In this document: positions 23,742 through 32,495 of the stretch, piece by piece
How the letters are laid out: every line of letters begins with the position of its first letter
Position numbering within the stretch: the first letter of the stretch is position 1
DNA from: Euryarchaeota archaeon UBA136
Lineage (GTDB): Archaea; Thermoplasmatota; Poseidoniia; MGIII; CG-Epi1
Direction: 5' to 3'
DNA: 46,703 nucleotides
NCBI GenBank assembly: GCA_002506485.1
Contig: DAXQ01000090.1
Span: 4,135-50,837, forward strand
Program-made: the position numbers and the translations under genes
The notes under the pieces: generated by a model
Told to the model about the DNA's origin: nothing
The model's input: only the letters and a program-made list of their open reading frames with translations
Databases searched by the model: none

Positions 23742-25390
23742 AGGCCTTCTACAATTCCAACTTTTACATCACGTTCTTTGGCCACTTTTCTTGCTTTTCT
23801 GTACCCTGCATCAACATGACGCATTATTCCAGTCCCTGGATCCGTAGTCAGTACCCTTTCCAATCTTTCTGCCGCCTCATCCGTTCCATCAGCTACGACG
23901 ACCATTCCTGCATGCAAGGAGTATCCCATACCTACTCCACCCCCATGATGGAAGCTTACCCAACTTGCCCCAGCTGCTGTATTTAGCAGGGCATTCAGGA
24001 TTGGCCAATCAGCTACTGCATCAGTTCCATCCTTCATTCCCTCAGTTTCACGATTGGGAGAGGCTACTGAACCTGCGTCCAAGTGGTCCCTTCCAATGAC
24101 GATCGGGGCTTTTACTTTTCCACTTTTGACTAATTCGTTGAAGGCCAAGCCAGCACGAGCCCGTTCTCCATACCCTAACCAGCAGATTCTGGCGGGCAAG
24201 CCCTGGAATTGAACTCTTTCTTGAGCCATATTGATCCATCTTGAAAGGCCCTTGTCCTCTGGAAACAGTTCCAGAATAATCTTGTCGGTTTCCGCAATGT
24301 CTTTGGGGTCTCCCGATAGTGCCGCCCATCGAAAAGGCCCTTTTCCTTCACAGAAGAGAGGCCTCACATAAGCAGGTACAAAACCTGGAAAGTCAAACGC
24401 ATTTTCGACGCCAGCTTCCTTTGCTCTGGCCCTGAGATTGTTACCATAGTCAAAAGTGTGGGCACCTTTGTCTTTCAATGCAAGCATAGCTCGTACATGT
24501 TTGGCCATGCTGCTGTAGCTTTTTTGGAGATACTTTTCTGGATTTTCTTCACGGAGCCTTCCCGCCTCCTCCAAACTTAATTCTTGGGGAATATAACCAA
24601 TCAAGGGGTCATGGGCGGAGGTCTGGTCGGTCAATAGGTCAGGAATTATATTCTTTTCAATCATCCGCTCTAGTAAATCCACTATGTTAGCGACAACAGC
24701 AATCGATTTTCCTGTTTTTGAATTCTTCCATTTCACTGCCGTATCTATGGCTTGATCGATATTGTCAGAGATTTCATCGCAATATCCCGTTTCAAGCCTT
24801 TTCTTTATTCTTTTTGGATCGATTTCAGCAGCAAGGAATGTCCCTCCATTCATAGTAGTTGCCAGAGGTTGTGCACCTCCCATTCCTCCTAATCCGCCAG
24901 TCACCACTAATTTCCCTTTCAGGTTTCCATCAAAGTGTTGTCTAGCTGCTTCAGCAAATGTTTCGTAGGTCCCTTGTAAAATTCCCTGAGAGCCAATGTA
25001 TATCCATGAACCAGCGGTCATTTGGCCAAACATCATTAATCCTTTCTTTTCGAGTTCATCAAAATGCTCCCAGGTGGCCCAATTCCCAACTAGGTTCGAA
25101 TTTGCCAGAAGAACCCTTGGTGCATTACTGTGCGTTTTGAACACACCGACTGGTTTTCCACTCTGGATTAATAGAGTCTCATCGTTTTCAAGAGCCTTGA
25201 GAGATTTAACAATGGCATGATAACATTCTTCATTTCTAGCGGCTTTGCCCCTGCCCCCATAAATTATCAATTCTTCAGGCTTTTCGGCAACATCAGGGTC
25301 AAGATTATTCATCAGCATCCTGAGGGCTGCTTCCTGCAACCATCCTTTACAACTAATCTTTGTTCCTCGAGGTGCCCGGATAGTCTCCAT
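23738..25390 (-). CDS. hutU: Urocanate hydratase
   Basis: Second step of histidine degradation: urocanate to imidazolone propionate, using tightly bound NAD. The 550-residue length is full. Landmarks are LIIYGGRGKAARN, MTAGSWIYIGSQGILQGTYETF, the NAD loop VVTGGLGGMGGAQPLA, YGNNLRARAKEAG, RICWLGYGERAR with the conserved Cys, IVIGRDHLDAGSVASPNRETE and FHHGGGVGMGYSLHAG. All are intact. No hutH, hutI or formiminoglutamate hydrolase gene is nearby, so the pathway genes must lie elsewhere or urocanate is imported. A TATA-like box at 25408-25416 suggests a leaderless hutU-dtd2 transcript. Confidence 0.95.
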   Translation of the reverse strand: METIRAPRGTKISCKGWLQEAALRMLMNNLDPDVAEKPEELIIYGGRGKAARNEECYHAIVKSLKALENDETLLIQSGKPVGVFKTHSNAPRVLLANSNLVGNWATWEHFDELEKKGLMMFGQMTAGSWIYIGSQGILQGTYETFAEAARQHFDGNLKGKLVVTGGLGGMGGAQPLATTMNGGTFLAAEIDPKRIKKRLETGYCDEISDNIDQAIDTAVKWKNSKTGKSIAVVANIVDLLERMIEKNIIPDLLTDQTSAHDPLIGYIPQELSLEEAGRLREENPEKYLQKSYSSMAKHVRAMLALKDKGAHTFDYGNNLRARAKEAGVENAFDFPGFVPAYVRPLFCEGKGPFRWAALSGDPKDIAETDKIILELFPEDKGLSRWINMAQERVQFQGLPARICWLGYGERARAGLAFNELVKSGKVKAPIVIGRDHLDAGSVASPNRETEGMKDGTDAVADWPILNALLNTAAGASWVSFHHGGGVGMGYSLHAGMVVVADGTDEAAERLERVLTTDPGTGIMRHVDAGYRKARKVAKERDVKVGIVEGL

Positions 25391-25407
25391 GTTCTCTCAT
25401 ATAGTCT

Positions 25408-25416
25408 GTTTTAAAC
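25408..25416 (-). promoter_or_regulatory. TATA-like box of hutU
   Basis: GTTTAAAAC on the minus strand is centred about 22 bases before ATG 25390. A second AT-rich run (25430-25442) lies farther upstream. Confidence 0.4.
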
Positions 25417-25461
25417 ACATTTGCCCGAATATTTTAATAAAACCCTGTTATTTCGGAAATA

Positions 25462-25511
25462 GCTGCTCCCGGCGGACCCCCTCCCACCTCCCAACCCGTC
25501 GGTTGAGCGGC
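25462..25511 (-). other. GC-rich 3' element of the sdh transcript with a G-quadruplex motif
   Basis: On the minus strand four G-runs (25497-25495, 25492-25490, 25485-25483 and 25481-25477) are separated by loops of 2, 4 and 1 bases, meeting the G3+N1-7 rule. The block is flanked by near-complementary 7-base arms at 25462-25468 and 25505-25511. It lies 28 bases after the sdhB stop and before the hutU promoter, in otherwise AT-rich DNA. It may act in 3'-end formation. The 148-base gap holds nothing else but the hutU promoter. Confidence 0.55.
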
Positions 25512-25538
25512 AACTATTTTTCGTAGGTATTCCTGTGA

Positions 25539-26276
25539 TTAGTTACTTTTGCCAGTAACCATGTTCCACAACCATTTCAAGGGATCATAGTATTCATCGA
25601 CCACTCTTTCTTTCATCGGGATTATTGCATTATCGGTTATTCCAATATGTTCGGGGCAAGCGTAAGTACAACATTTTGTTATGTTGCAGAGCCCAATTCC
25701 GTGATCATCTCGAAGATGTTCTAACCGTTCTCCCTGATCCAGAGGATGCATCTCGAGACCTGCGGTCCTGATCATGAAGCGGGGACCTGCAAATTCATCT
25801 TTCATATCATGGGACCTCAGAACATGGCATACGTCCTGGCAAAGAAAACACTCGATACATTTTCTGAATTCTTGAACTCTGTCCACCTCAGCCTGGAACA
25901 TTATCGGATCTCCAGTTCCTTCGGTGTGCTGATAAGGTGTTATCTGTCTGTTAACTTCATAATTCCAAGAAACATCAGTAACCAGATCCTTGATCAGAGG
26001 GAATGTTTTCATGGGTTGGACCGTCAGAGTCTGATCTTCAGGATAATCTGACAATCTGGTCATGCAAGTCAATTTTGGTTCTCCATTAACTTCGGCAGAA
26101 CAGGAACCACACTTTCCAGCTTTGCAATTCCATCTTATAGCTAGATCCGGAGCTTCGGTAGCTTGGATAAGATGGATTGCGTCCAAGACAACCATTCCGG
26201 TTTCGACTTTGATCTCAAACTCATCTAGTCTGAGGTTGTTAGGCTCCCCTCTTTGCAATCTTATTTTCCTTTTCAT
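25539..26276 (-). CDS. sdhB: Succinate dehydrogenase iron-sulfur subunit
   Basis: This subunit carries electrons from SdhA flavin to quinone. The 245-residue protein has the plant-type 2Fe-2S ligands in NCKAGKCGSCSAEVNG with the later LTC. The 4Fe-4S ligands are in CIECFLCQDVC, and the third-cluster ligands are in CNITKCCTYACPEH. The usual CP dipeptides are partly replaced (CQDVCH). That pattern, with a single large membrane subunit, resembles the SdhB of actinobacterial Sdh1-type complexes. It overlaps sdhA by four bases and ends the operon. Confidence 0.92.
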   Translation of the reverse strand: MKRKIRLQRGEPNNLRLDEFEIKVETGMVVLDAIHLIQATEAPDLAIRWNCKAGKCGSCSAEVNGEPKLTCMTRLSDYPEDQTLTVQPMKTFPLIKDLVTDVSWNYEVNRQITPYQHTEGTGDPIMFQAEVDRVQEFRKCIECFLCQDVCHVLRSHDMKDEFAGPRFMIRTAGLEMHPLDQGERLEHLRDDHGIGLCNITKCCTYACPEHIGITDNAIIPMKERVVDEYYDPLKWLWNMVTGKSN

Positions 26277-28084
26277 ACAACCTCTTTTAGAACATAGTCA
26301 TTGAGTTCAGTCGGCATCTTAAGTAGTGGAGATTTAACCACAGACATCCCTCCTGGACCAGGCCGTACAATCATGTTCACTTTACCCAATTCATCATCGT
26401 AATCTGGATAATCAAGACGTGTATGGGCCCCCCTACTCTCGGTCCTCTCTAACGCAGCTCTTGAAAGAGCTAGAGAGGTTATAATCATATTGTGTAGATC
26501 GAGACAGAGATGCCATCCAGGATTGTATTTCCTTTCTCCCTTAGCGTACATTTCTGGAAGTCTTTTTTCAAGTTTCTCTAATTTGCGTATCCCTTTCTCC
26601 AGTTCTTCTCCAGTTCTTACAATGCCAGCATGAGATTCCATTATTTCTTGAAGCTCCTGATGAATTTGGTAAGGATTCTCATCGCCATCTTCAAATGGTT
26701 CCAATGTATTCTCTATACTTTTCTTAATTTCTTTTCCATGAGGTGAAACCTTGGAATTCTCCTGCGCATAGTTAGCAGCACATTGTCCCGCGATTTTACC
26801 AAAAACCAGAAGATCGGAAAGAGAATTCCCCCCAAGTCTGTTAGCTCCATGCATTCCTGCTGCCGCTTCTCCAGCAGCATATAGTCCAGGAATGGTAGAT
26901 GCAGCTGTATTGGCCTCGACTTTGATTCCACCCATCATGTAATGGGTTGTTGGACCGACTTCCATTGGTTCTTTGGTTATGTCTAAAGTAGCCAATTCTT
27001 TGAATTGGTGATACATCGAGGGCAATTTTCGTCTGATATAGTCAGGTGATTGTCTGGATGCAATATCTAGGAATGCCCCGCCATGAGGTGAGCCTCGCCC
27101 CTCCTTTACCTCAGTCATGATGGCTCTTGCTACAACATCTCTGGTAAGCAGTTCAGGGGGCCTCATGGCACCTTCCTCACCCTTAAGCCAAGAATTAGCT
27201 TCCTCCTCAGACTTAGCAGTTTCAGCGGCGAAGACATCTGGTATGTAGTTGAACATGAATCGTTCGCCTTCACTGTTAACAAGGATTCCACCATCTCCCC
27301 TGACTCCCTCTGTAACAAGTGTACCTTTCACACTAGGTGGCCATACCATTCCAGTTGGATGGAATTGAACAAATTCCATGTCGATTAGATCGGCTCCGGC
27401 CAAGTAAGCTAGTGCATGTCCATCTCCAGTGTATTCCCAAGAATTTGATGTTATTCTATAGGCTTTGCCAATTCCACCTGTTGCCAGAATTACAGACCCT
27501 GCTTCAAATACAACCAATTTTCCTGAGGAACGGTAATAGGCTAATGCTCCCACAGTTCTGTTGTCGGATTTCAGGATGTCACTGACTGTACATTCCATAA
27601 AGACTTCAATGTTTTCCATGTGGACGGCGTAATCTTGCAGGGTCCTGATTATCTCCAGACCTGTACGGTCTCCTACATGAGCTAATCTGGGATATCTATG
27701 TCCTCCAAAATTTCGTTGACTGATTTTCCCCTCTTCGGTCCGATCGAAGACTGCCCCCCATCTTTCTAGTTCCCGAACTCTATCCGGAGCCTTTTCAGCA
27801 TGAATCTTGGCCATCTCCCAATTGGCCAGATTTTTACTTCCTCGAATAGTATCCCTGAAGTGGATTTTCCAATTGTCCCTTTCGTCTACATTACCTAGGG
27901 CTGCAGCCACCCCACCCTCAGCCATAACAGTATGGGCCTTTCCAAGTAAGGACTTGGAGACCAATGCAACCTTGGCGCCATATTCTGATGCTGCAATCGC
28001 AGCCCTTAATCCAGCTCCACCTGCACCAACGACCAGTACATCGCATTCTATAGTTTCAAAGTCTTCCATTAAATGATTCTCCAA
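26273..28084 (-). CDS. sdhA: Succinate dehydrogenase flavoprotein subunit
   Basis: Oxidises succinate to fumarate. The 603-residue protein has a Rossmann FAD site VLVVGAGGAGLRAAIAASE, and His51 in KAHTVMAEGGVAAALGN matches the covalently flavinylated histidine. Substrate-site segments QFHPTGM, TEGVRGDGGILVN and HYMMGGIKV are present, and so is GANRLGGNSLSDLLVFG. The C-terminal region has HLCLDLHNMI and ESRGAHTRLDYP. It overlaps the membrane-subunit gene by 16 bases at its start. The direction (succinate oxidation rather than fumarate reduction) is inferred from the aerobic TCA genes around it. Confidence 0.95.
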   Translation of the reverse strand: MENHLMEDFETIECDVLVVGAGGAGLRAAIAASEYGAKVALVSKSLLGKAHTVMAEGGVAAALGNVDERDNWKIHFRDTIRGSKNLANWEMAKIHAEKAPDRVRELERWGAVFDRTEEGKISQRNFGGHRYPRLAHVGDRTGLEIIRTLQDYAVHMENIEVFMECTVSDILKSDNRTVGALAYYRSSGKLVVFEAGSVILATGGIGKAYRITSNSWEYTGDGHALAYLAGADLIDMEFVQFHPTGMVWPPSVKGTLVTEGVRGDGGILVNSEGERFMFNYIPDVFAAETAKSEEEANSWLKGEEGAMRPPELLTRDVVARAIMTEVKEGRGSPHGGAFLDIASRQSPDYIRRKLPSMYHQFKELATLDITKEPMEVGPTTHYMMGGIKVEANTAASTIPGLYAAGEAAAGMHGANRLGGNSLSDLLVFGKIAGQCAANYAQENSKVSPHGKEIKKSIENTLEPFEDGDENPYQIHQELQEIMESHAGIVRTGEELEKGIRKLEKLEKRLPEMYAKGERKYNPGWHLCLDLHNMIITSLALSRAALERTESRGAHTRLDYPDYDDELGKVNMIVRPGPGGMSVVKSPLLKMPTELNDYVLKEVV

Positions 28085-28926
28085 TCATCAATAATTCCGC
28101 TGGCGCATAAACGGACATAAAAATCAGTAAAACAGACCCAGAAAAGAGAGAACCAGGCCCACTTCATGTGCTGTTTGTTCAAGCAACTAACACAGTCAAA
28201 TGCTTTCTGTTGGACTTTAGGTTTCCTAACTATCCTGTCAGCATAACCCCCTATCAGATGCCTTAGGGAATGGCAACCGAAGGTATACCCTCCAAGTAGT
28301 ATGGCGTTTAGTGACAATACGATAGTACCAACTCCAATACCGAAATCACCTTCGAAAGGTCTACCATTGAACCACATGGACAACCAAGCATCATAACTTA
28401 GGATGAAAATGAATATTATGGCAAAGTATAGCATGTATCTATGGAGATTCTGTAATATCAAGGGCATGGAATTCTCACCCCAATAACTGTTTCTTGGTTC
28501 ACCTACTGCACAGGCCGGTGGATCGGCCCAGAATGCCTTGTAGTAACTTCCTCGGTAATAGTAACAAGTAACTCTGAATCCAGCAGGTGCCCACAGAATC
28601 AGGAATGCTGGCGACCAGGGTACCGCAAATCCAAGTATTTCTTCTGGCCAGAAGGTCGGTTTCACACCGAACCATGCGTGCTCTGTTTCACCAAATAATT
28701 CTGGAGAATATAGTGGCGACAGGTAACTTGCTCCTTCTACATCATAGTAATAATTGGTGCCTTGAAAGGCAGCCCAGGACATGTAAACAACTGCGGTGCC
28801 AAGACCCATGAATACAGCCAGAGGTTGTATCCACCAGAGGTCGGTTCTAGCTGTTGGCAATAGTCCTTTATCATCAGGTATAGTACAGGCACGTTCTTTA
28901 GTTGCATCTGCATCAATAGGTGGCAT
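28069..28926 (-). CDS. sdhC: Succinate dehydrogenase membrane anchor subunit
   Basis: The 285-residue membrane protein has about five hydrophobic segments. It starts CTIPDDKGLLPTARTDLWW, a pattern I associate with single-anchor succinate dehydrogenases. Candidate haem histidines are in LQNLHRYMLYF and GCHSLRHLIGG. The segments WADPPACAVGEP and FDCVSCLNKQH carry conserved cysteines. No separate SdhD is present, so one protein does both anchoring and quinone binding. It is first in sdhCAB; a TATA-like box is centred 27 bases before ATG 28926, so the message is probably leaderless. Confidence 0.85.
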   Translation of the reverse strand: MPPIDADATKERACTIPDDKGLLPTARTDLWWIQPLAVFMGLGTAVVYMSWAAFQGTNYYYDVEGASYLSPLYSPELFGETEHAWFGVKPTFWPEEILGFAVPWSPAFLILWAPAGFRVTCYYYRGSYYKAFWADPPACAVGEPRNSYWGENSMPLILQNLHRYMLYFAIIFIFILSYDAWLSMWFNGRPFEGDFGIGVGTIVLSLNAILLGGYTFGCHSLRHLIGGYADRIVRKPKVQQKAFDCVSCLNKQHMKWAWFSLFWVCFTDFYVRLCASGIIDDWRII

Positions 28927-28947
28927 TGTCTGACACTAGAAGAGGCG

Positions 28948-28957
28948 ATTTATACAA
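28948..28957 (-). promoter_or_regulatory. TATA box of the sdhCAB operon
   Basis: TGTATAAATC on the minus strand is centred 27 bases before ATG 28926. Confidence 0.6.
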
Positions 28958-28975
28958 GTTAGCAGGGTCAACAAA

Positions 28976-28986
28976 CTTATTTTAGG
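28976..28986 (+). promoter_or_regulatory. TATA-like box of the lipoprotein gene
   Basis: CTTATTTTAGG is centred 27 bases before ATG 29008, again the leaderless spacing, and divergent from the sdh promoter. Confidence 0.45.
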
Positions 28987-29007
28987 TCGTCCAAATATTA
29001 GGCTACA

Positions 29008-30573
29008 ATGAAGGCAAGTATTAGCTTAGTGATTATGCTTTTGAGCCTTTCCTTTATGGGCTGTCTCGAACCCGAGGATAAACGTACGATTATAGACGAA
29101 TCAGATTTGGAAGTGACTAGGTTAGTCGTATCTGAGGAAGAATTATCTCAATTTCCATATTCATTAGAACCAATCCGTAATTTTTCCGTTGTTAATCCAG
29201 CTTCGATGGATATCGCTACAGAACGTTTGTGGGCCGTATATGGGACTGAGGACATAGGAGGAAGTAGTGAGCATAATTATGGAGGTAATTGTTGCGAGCA
29301 CTACTTGGCCACCGATCAAGATGGTATAATCTATAACTTAGGTGGTGAATGGCCATGGTATAGTACGGATAGAGGCCTGACTTGGAGTGAATGGGTACCT
29401 CCGGCAGTCAATACAGATTTAGGATGTGAGGAAGGTCAGTTTGACCCTACTGTTGCCCCTGGACTTGGTGAAGGATCAATTATCCAAGCTCCTAATGGAG
29501 ATATTATAGCTATGACTTGGTTTCCATATCCTAGCGTAGATGGAGTCGACCAATTTTATGCAATTTTAGGCAAGAAGACAAGTTCCACCGAAATTGAATG
29601 GGAATGGTGCTGGAATTCGGCTGACAAAGAACCGTTCTATGATCGTTCTTGGCAAGTACCAGTTGTAGGTCCAATTAATCCGCCTGCTGAATATGTTACT
29701 AACAAATGCTCATCTAATTGCCCATGGGCTAGTATGGTAGTCTCAAACTTTTGGAGCTACAACGAGCAAGGCTATCAGATTAGTGTAGACGGTCTGAATT
29801 ATAGACCTATACAGATTCCAGATAGCAATGCTGGCGGACCCGCAGATTTAGAGTTTGATTTATATTTTGAGGATTTGGGTCCAGAATGGGATTATATGCA
29901 ACCACACAGGGAGATGCGGGCTTCTCCGATTCCATCAGGAGGTCTATTGTTTCCACGCTGGTACAGTGATGGTAGCAACCTGTTCCTTGATACTAACTTA
30001 GAGTGGCACAAACACACACTTCCCGGAGGAAAATTTTTGCCTTCTCGCAATTTAGTCATAGATAGTTCAGGTGCCCTCCATAGCGTATCCTGTAATCAAG
30101 CAAGCCCCGGTTCTAAGGGATGTGATGGGACTTTTAATCTAACTCACCAAATTAGCTATGATGGTGGATATAACTGGACAAATTACACTCATAAATGGCC
30201 AGGATCTCTATCTGTTTCAGATAATACTTTTGAGTGGGACTTTCAGGCAGATGGGAACCTAGATCTTGCTGTTATCTCTGTTAGGGTCCAGACTGAGAAT
30301 AATGGTACTGCAAGCGATGCTGATTTGGTGTTCCATATAAGGGATTATAGGGAAAGTATGGAAGCAGATTCCATAACTATGATTGGACTTGGAGATTTGG
30401 ATGCAACATCAGGTGCAGGGAATGACGTAAGATTTGATTTCTCATCCTTAGCCATCCTACCTGATGGTGGAGTAGTAGTGGCCTATCATGACAGTACGGA
30501 TCCAAACACCGATCCGATGTTTGCTATAGAATTAGAACTTCCGGAGGATTATTTCTATTTTATTCAGGATTGA
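29008..30573 (+). CDS. Secreted lipoprotein with sialidase-like (BNR/Asp-box) repeats
   Basis: The 521-residue protein starts with a short signal peptide ending in LSFMGC, a lipobox-like site that would lipidate Cys19. The mature part is rich in Trp, Asp and Gly and has Asp-box motifs, STDRGLTW near residue 115 and SYDGGYNW near 387. ASPIPSGGLLFPRW and FLPSRNLVIDSSG resemble beta-propeller strands. Asp boxes occur in sialidases and other secreted propeller proteins; no sialidase Arg triad is certain, so enzyme activity is not claimed. Several Cys pairs are likely disulfides. Its 3' end overlaps the convergent tfb gene by 14 bases. Confidence 0.75.
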   Translation: MKASISLVIMLLSLSFMGCLEPEDKRTIIDESDLEVTRLVVSEEELSQFPYSLEPIRNFSVVNPASMDIATERLWAVYGTEDIGGSSEHNYGGNCCEHYLATDQDGIIYNLGGEWPWYSTDRGLTWSEWVPPAVNTDLGCEEGQFDPTVAPGLGEGSIIQAPNGDIIAMTWFPYPSVDGVDQFYAILGKKTSSTEIEWEWCWNSADKEPFYDRSWQVPVVGPINPPAEYVTNKCSSNCPWASMVVSNFWSYNEQGYQISVDGLNYRPIQIPDSNAGGPADLEFDLYFEDLGPEWDYMQPHREMRASPIPSGGLLFPRWYSDGSNLFLDTNLEWHKHTLPGGKFLPSRNLVIDSSGALHSVSCNQASPGSKGCDGTFNLTHQISYDGGYNWTNYTHKWPGSLSVSDNTFEWDFQADGNLDLAVISVRVQTENNGTASDADLVFHIRDYRESMEADSITMIGLGDLDATSGAGNDVRFDFSSLAILPDGGVVVAYHDSTDPNTDPMFAIELELPEDYFYFIQD

Positions 30574-31354
30574 TTATAGAAAGTATTTCCTTAGCCCGAT
30601 TTCTTAATGTTACTTCTGAGGTTCCAACGGCCTTAGCTATTTCCAATTGGCTTCTTCTGAATTTATTATTCTTACAGGCTATATACAAAGCTGCACCTAG
30701 CAGCGCTGCCGGTGATATTCCTTGTCTATAGTTGCTTTTTTCGACGGCCGTAATTATTTTTTCAGCTTCCTTTTCCACATCACCAGATATAGCTAGTTTA
30801 TGGGCAAATCGAGGCAAGAAATTTGAAGTAGTAGTAGTATATATCTTCAATTTAAGTTTCCTGGAGATTAATTTATGCAAACGGCTTAATTCATTTCGAT
30901 TCAGATGTGTCCTTTCTGAGATCTCATCCAGTGTTCTAGGAACGTTTGCCATTCGGCATGCGGTATAGACTGCCGCTGCAGCAACTTTGCTGCTGCTCCT
31001 GCCTCTGACTATTCCAGCTTTAGAAGAACTCGAGAATATCTCCAGAGCAGATTCCTTTATGGAATTCGTAACCCTAATCTCATTTGCTATCCTTTCTATT
31101 TCTTCAGAGGCCAGAAGTATACTTTTACTCGCTAGATTTCCAGATCTGGTGTTCTCTTGCCACTTTAGTATGGTCTTTGACGTCAGAGTTTGTTCAGGTT
31201 GAAATTCTGGCGTCTTAGAGGACTTGTTCTCAGGGCTGTATTTTATCCATTGAGGCCCGGCATCAAAGATTAGGTCACAATTCTTACACGACATTATGCC
31301 GTCACCTTCATCCTTGATATTATCACCATCACAATCAGGGCATTTGACACTCAT
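30560..31354 (-). CDS. tfb: Transcription initiation factor TFB
   Basis: TFB bridges TBP-bound promoter DNA and RNA polymerase. The 264-residue protein has an N-terminal zinc ribbon (CPDC at 5-8, CKNC at 23-26) and a B-finger-like GPQWIKYSPENKS. Two cyclin folds follow, with SSSKVAAAAVYTACRMANVPRTLDEIS and SPAALLGAALYIACKNNKFRRSQLEIAKAV. It is shorter than typical TFB (about 300 residues), mainly in the linker after the zinc ribbon. It overlaps gar1 by four bases, a linkage also seen in other euryarchaea. Whether other TFBs exist in the genome is unknown. Confidence 0.93.
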   Translation of the reverse strand: MSVKCPDCDGDNIKDEGDGIMSCKNCDLIFDAGPQWIKYSPENKSSKTPEFQPEQTLTSKTILKWQENTRSGNLASKSILLASEEIERIANEIRVTNSIKESALEIFSSSSKAGIVRGRSSSKVAAAAVYTACRMANVPRTLDEISERTHLNRNELSRLHKLISRKLKLKIYTTTTSNFLPRFAHKLAISGDVEKEAEKIITAVEKSNYRQGISPAALLGAALYIACKNNKFRRSQLEIAKAVGTSEVTLRNRAKEILSIINPE

Positions 31355-31575
31355 TTTCTGTAGACCTCCCTACCCACTAACCTGGTTATCCGGGTTCCTT
31401 TTTGGGCGGCAATGGCAAGATAAGGTTCATTCACTGGTCCAAATATATTGACTACTCTTCCAACAAGTTTACTTTCAGCGTCAAAAACTTTGGTGTTCTT
31501 GGGCACTTTTTTATTACTTATCAAGATAGCTAGGTTTCTTGAATCCAGATGAGACACTTTTCCAAGGCAATGCAT
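31351..31575 (-). CDS. gar1: H/ACA RNP protein Gar1
   Basis: The 74-residue protein has a small beta-barrel (Gar1/Naf1 fold). VSHLDSRNLAILI, VPKNTKVFDAESKLVGRVVNIFGPV and PYLAIAA match archaeal Gar1. It joins Cbf5, Nop10 and L7Ae in guide-RNA-directed pseudouridylation. It lies immediately upstream of tfb (ATGA overlap). A TATA box centred 25 bases before ATG 31575 points to a leaderless gar1-tfb message. Confidence 0.9.
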   Translation of the reverse strand: MHCLGKVSHLDSRNLAILISNKKVPKNTKVFDAESKLVGRVVNIFGPVNEPYLAIAAQKGTRITRLVGREVYRK

Positions 31576-31596
31576 GTCTTACTTCGTAAAAACTAC

Positions 31597-31604
31597 TATA
31601 TAAA
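31597..31604 (-). promoter_or_regulatory. TATA box of gar1-tfb
   Basis: TTTATATA on the minus strand is centred about 25 bases before ATG 31575. It is one of the clearest promoters in the window. Confidence 0.7.
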
Positions 31605-31631
31605 GTTTATGATTTATGGTAAATGGCCTTA

Positions 31632-32495
31632 TTATAGAATTTCTTCCAGAGTATTCCCTAGTTTGGATGGATTCTCCGCAACATGTATTCCGGCCCTTTT
31701 CATGGCGTTCATTTTTTCTTTTGCGGTTCCTTTTCCACCCGAGATGATTGCTCCGGCATGCCCCATTCTTTTTCCTGGAGGTGCAGTCCTTCCAGCTATA
31801 AATCCAACTATTGGTTTTGATACATAATCCTTGGCGTACTGTGAAGCGGTTTCTTCTGCAGTACCTCCAATTTCTCCAATCATTATGATTGATTTTGTAT
31901 CTCCATCATTTTCGAAGGCTTCAAGGCAATCCATGAAATTGGTTCCATTTACTGGATCCCCACCTATGCCTACGCATGTCGACTGCCCAAGTCCTTTTTC
32001 AGTTACTTGGTTCACAGCTTCATAGGTCAAGGTTCCTGATCGCGATATGATTCCTACATCTCCTTTTCTATGGATGTGTCCTGGCATTATTCCAACTTTA
32101 CTCTTACCGGGAGTAATTATTCCCGGACAATTAGGACCAATCAGACGGACATCTATAGGTTCGATGTATTTCTTTACTTTGACCATGTCCAGTGCTGGAA
32201 TTCCTTCTGTTATGGCAACAATCAAATCAACTTTTGAATCAGCAGCTTCCATGATGGCATCAGCTGCGAAGGCTGGAGGCACGAATATACAGGATACATT
32301 TGCTCCTGCATCAACTGCCTCATCCATGGTATCCCATATTGGTAGACCCAGAGTTTCTTGACCACCCTTGCCAGGGGTAACCCCTCCTATGATTCTAGTA
32401 CCATAATCAAGCATTTGCTCAGAGTGAAATTGACCATTCTTTCCAGTTATTCCTTGAACAACTACTTTACTACTAGAATCTAGCCAGATGCTCAT
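31632..32495 (-). CDS. sucD: Succinyl-CoA synthetase alpha subunit
   Basis: Catalyses the TCA step succinyl-CoA + ADP/GDP + Pi to succinate, CoA and NTP. The 287-residue protein has VVQGITGKNGQFHSEQML (CoA-binding fold), VTPGKGG, ITEGIPALDMV, IGPNCPGIITPG, GIISRSGTLTYEA, IGGDPVNGT and IIMIGEIGG. The phospho-accepting His is in KRMGHAGAIISGGKGTA, near residue 245. It overlaps sucC by four bases and is followed by the gar1 promoter region. Confidence 0.95.
   Translation of the reverse strand: MSIWLDSSSKVVVQGITGKNGQFHSEQMLDYGTRIIGGVTPGKGGQETLGLPIWDTMDEAVDAGANVSCIFVPPAFAADAIMEAADSKVDLIVAITEGIPALDMVKVKKYIEPIDVRLIGPNCPGIITPGKSKVGIMPGHIHRKGDVGIISRSGTLTYEAVNQVTEKGLGQSTCVGIGGDPVNGTNFMDCLEAFENDGDTKSIIMIGEIGGTAEETASQYAKDYVSKPIVGFIAGRTAPPGKRMGHAGAIISGGKGTAKEKMNAMKRAGIHVAENPSKLGNTLEEIL

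Noticed and set aside
23738..25390. A complete histidine-degradation operon
   Set aside because: Only urocanase is present; neighbours belong to other pathways.
25462..25511. A tRNA-like gene with a 7-base acceptor stem
   Set aside because: The arms pair, but there is no T-loop, anticodon loop or D-arm consensus, and the inner part is a C-rich/G-rich tract.
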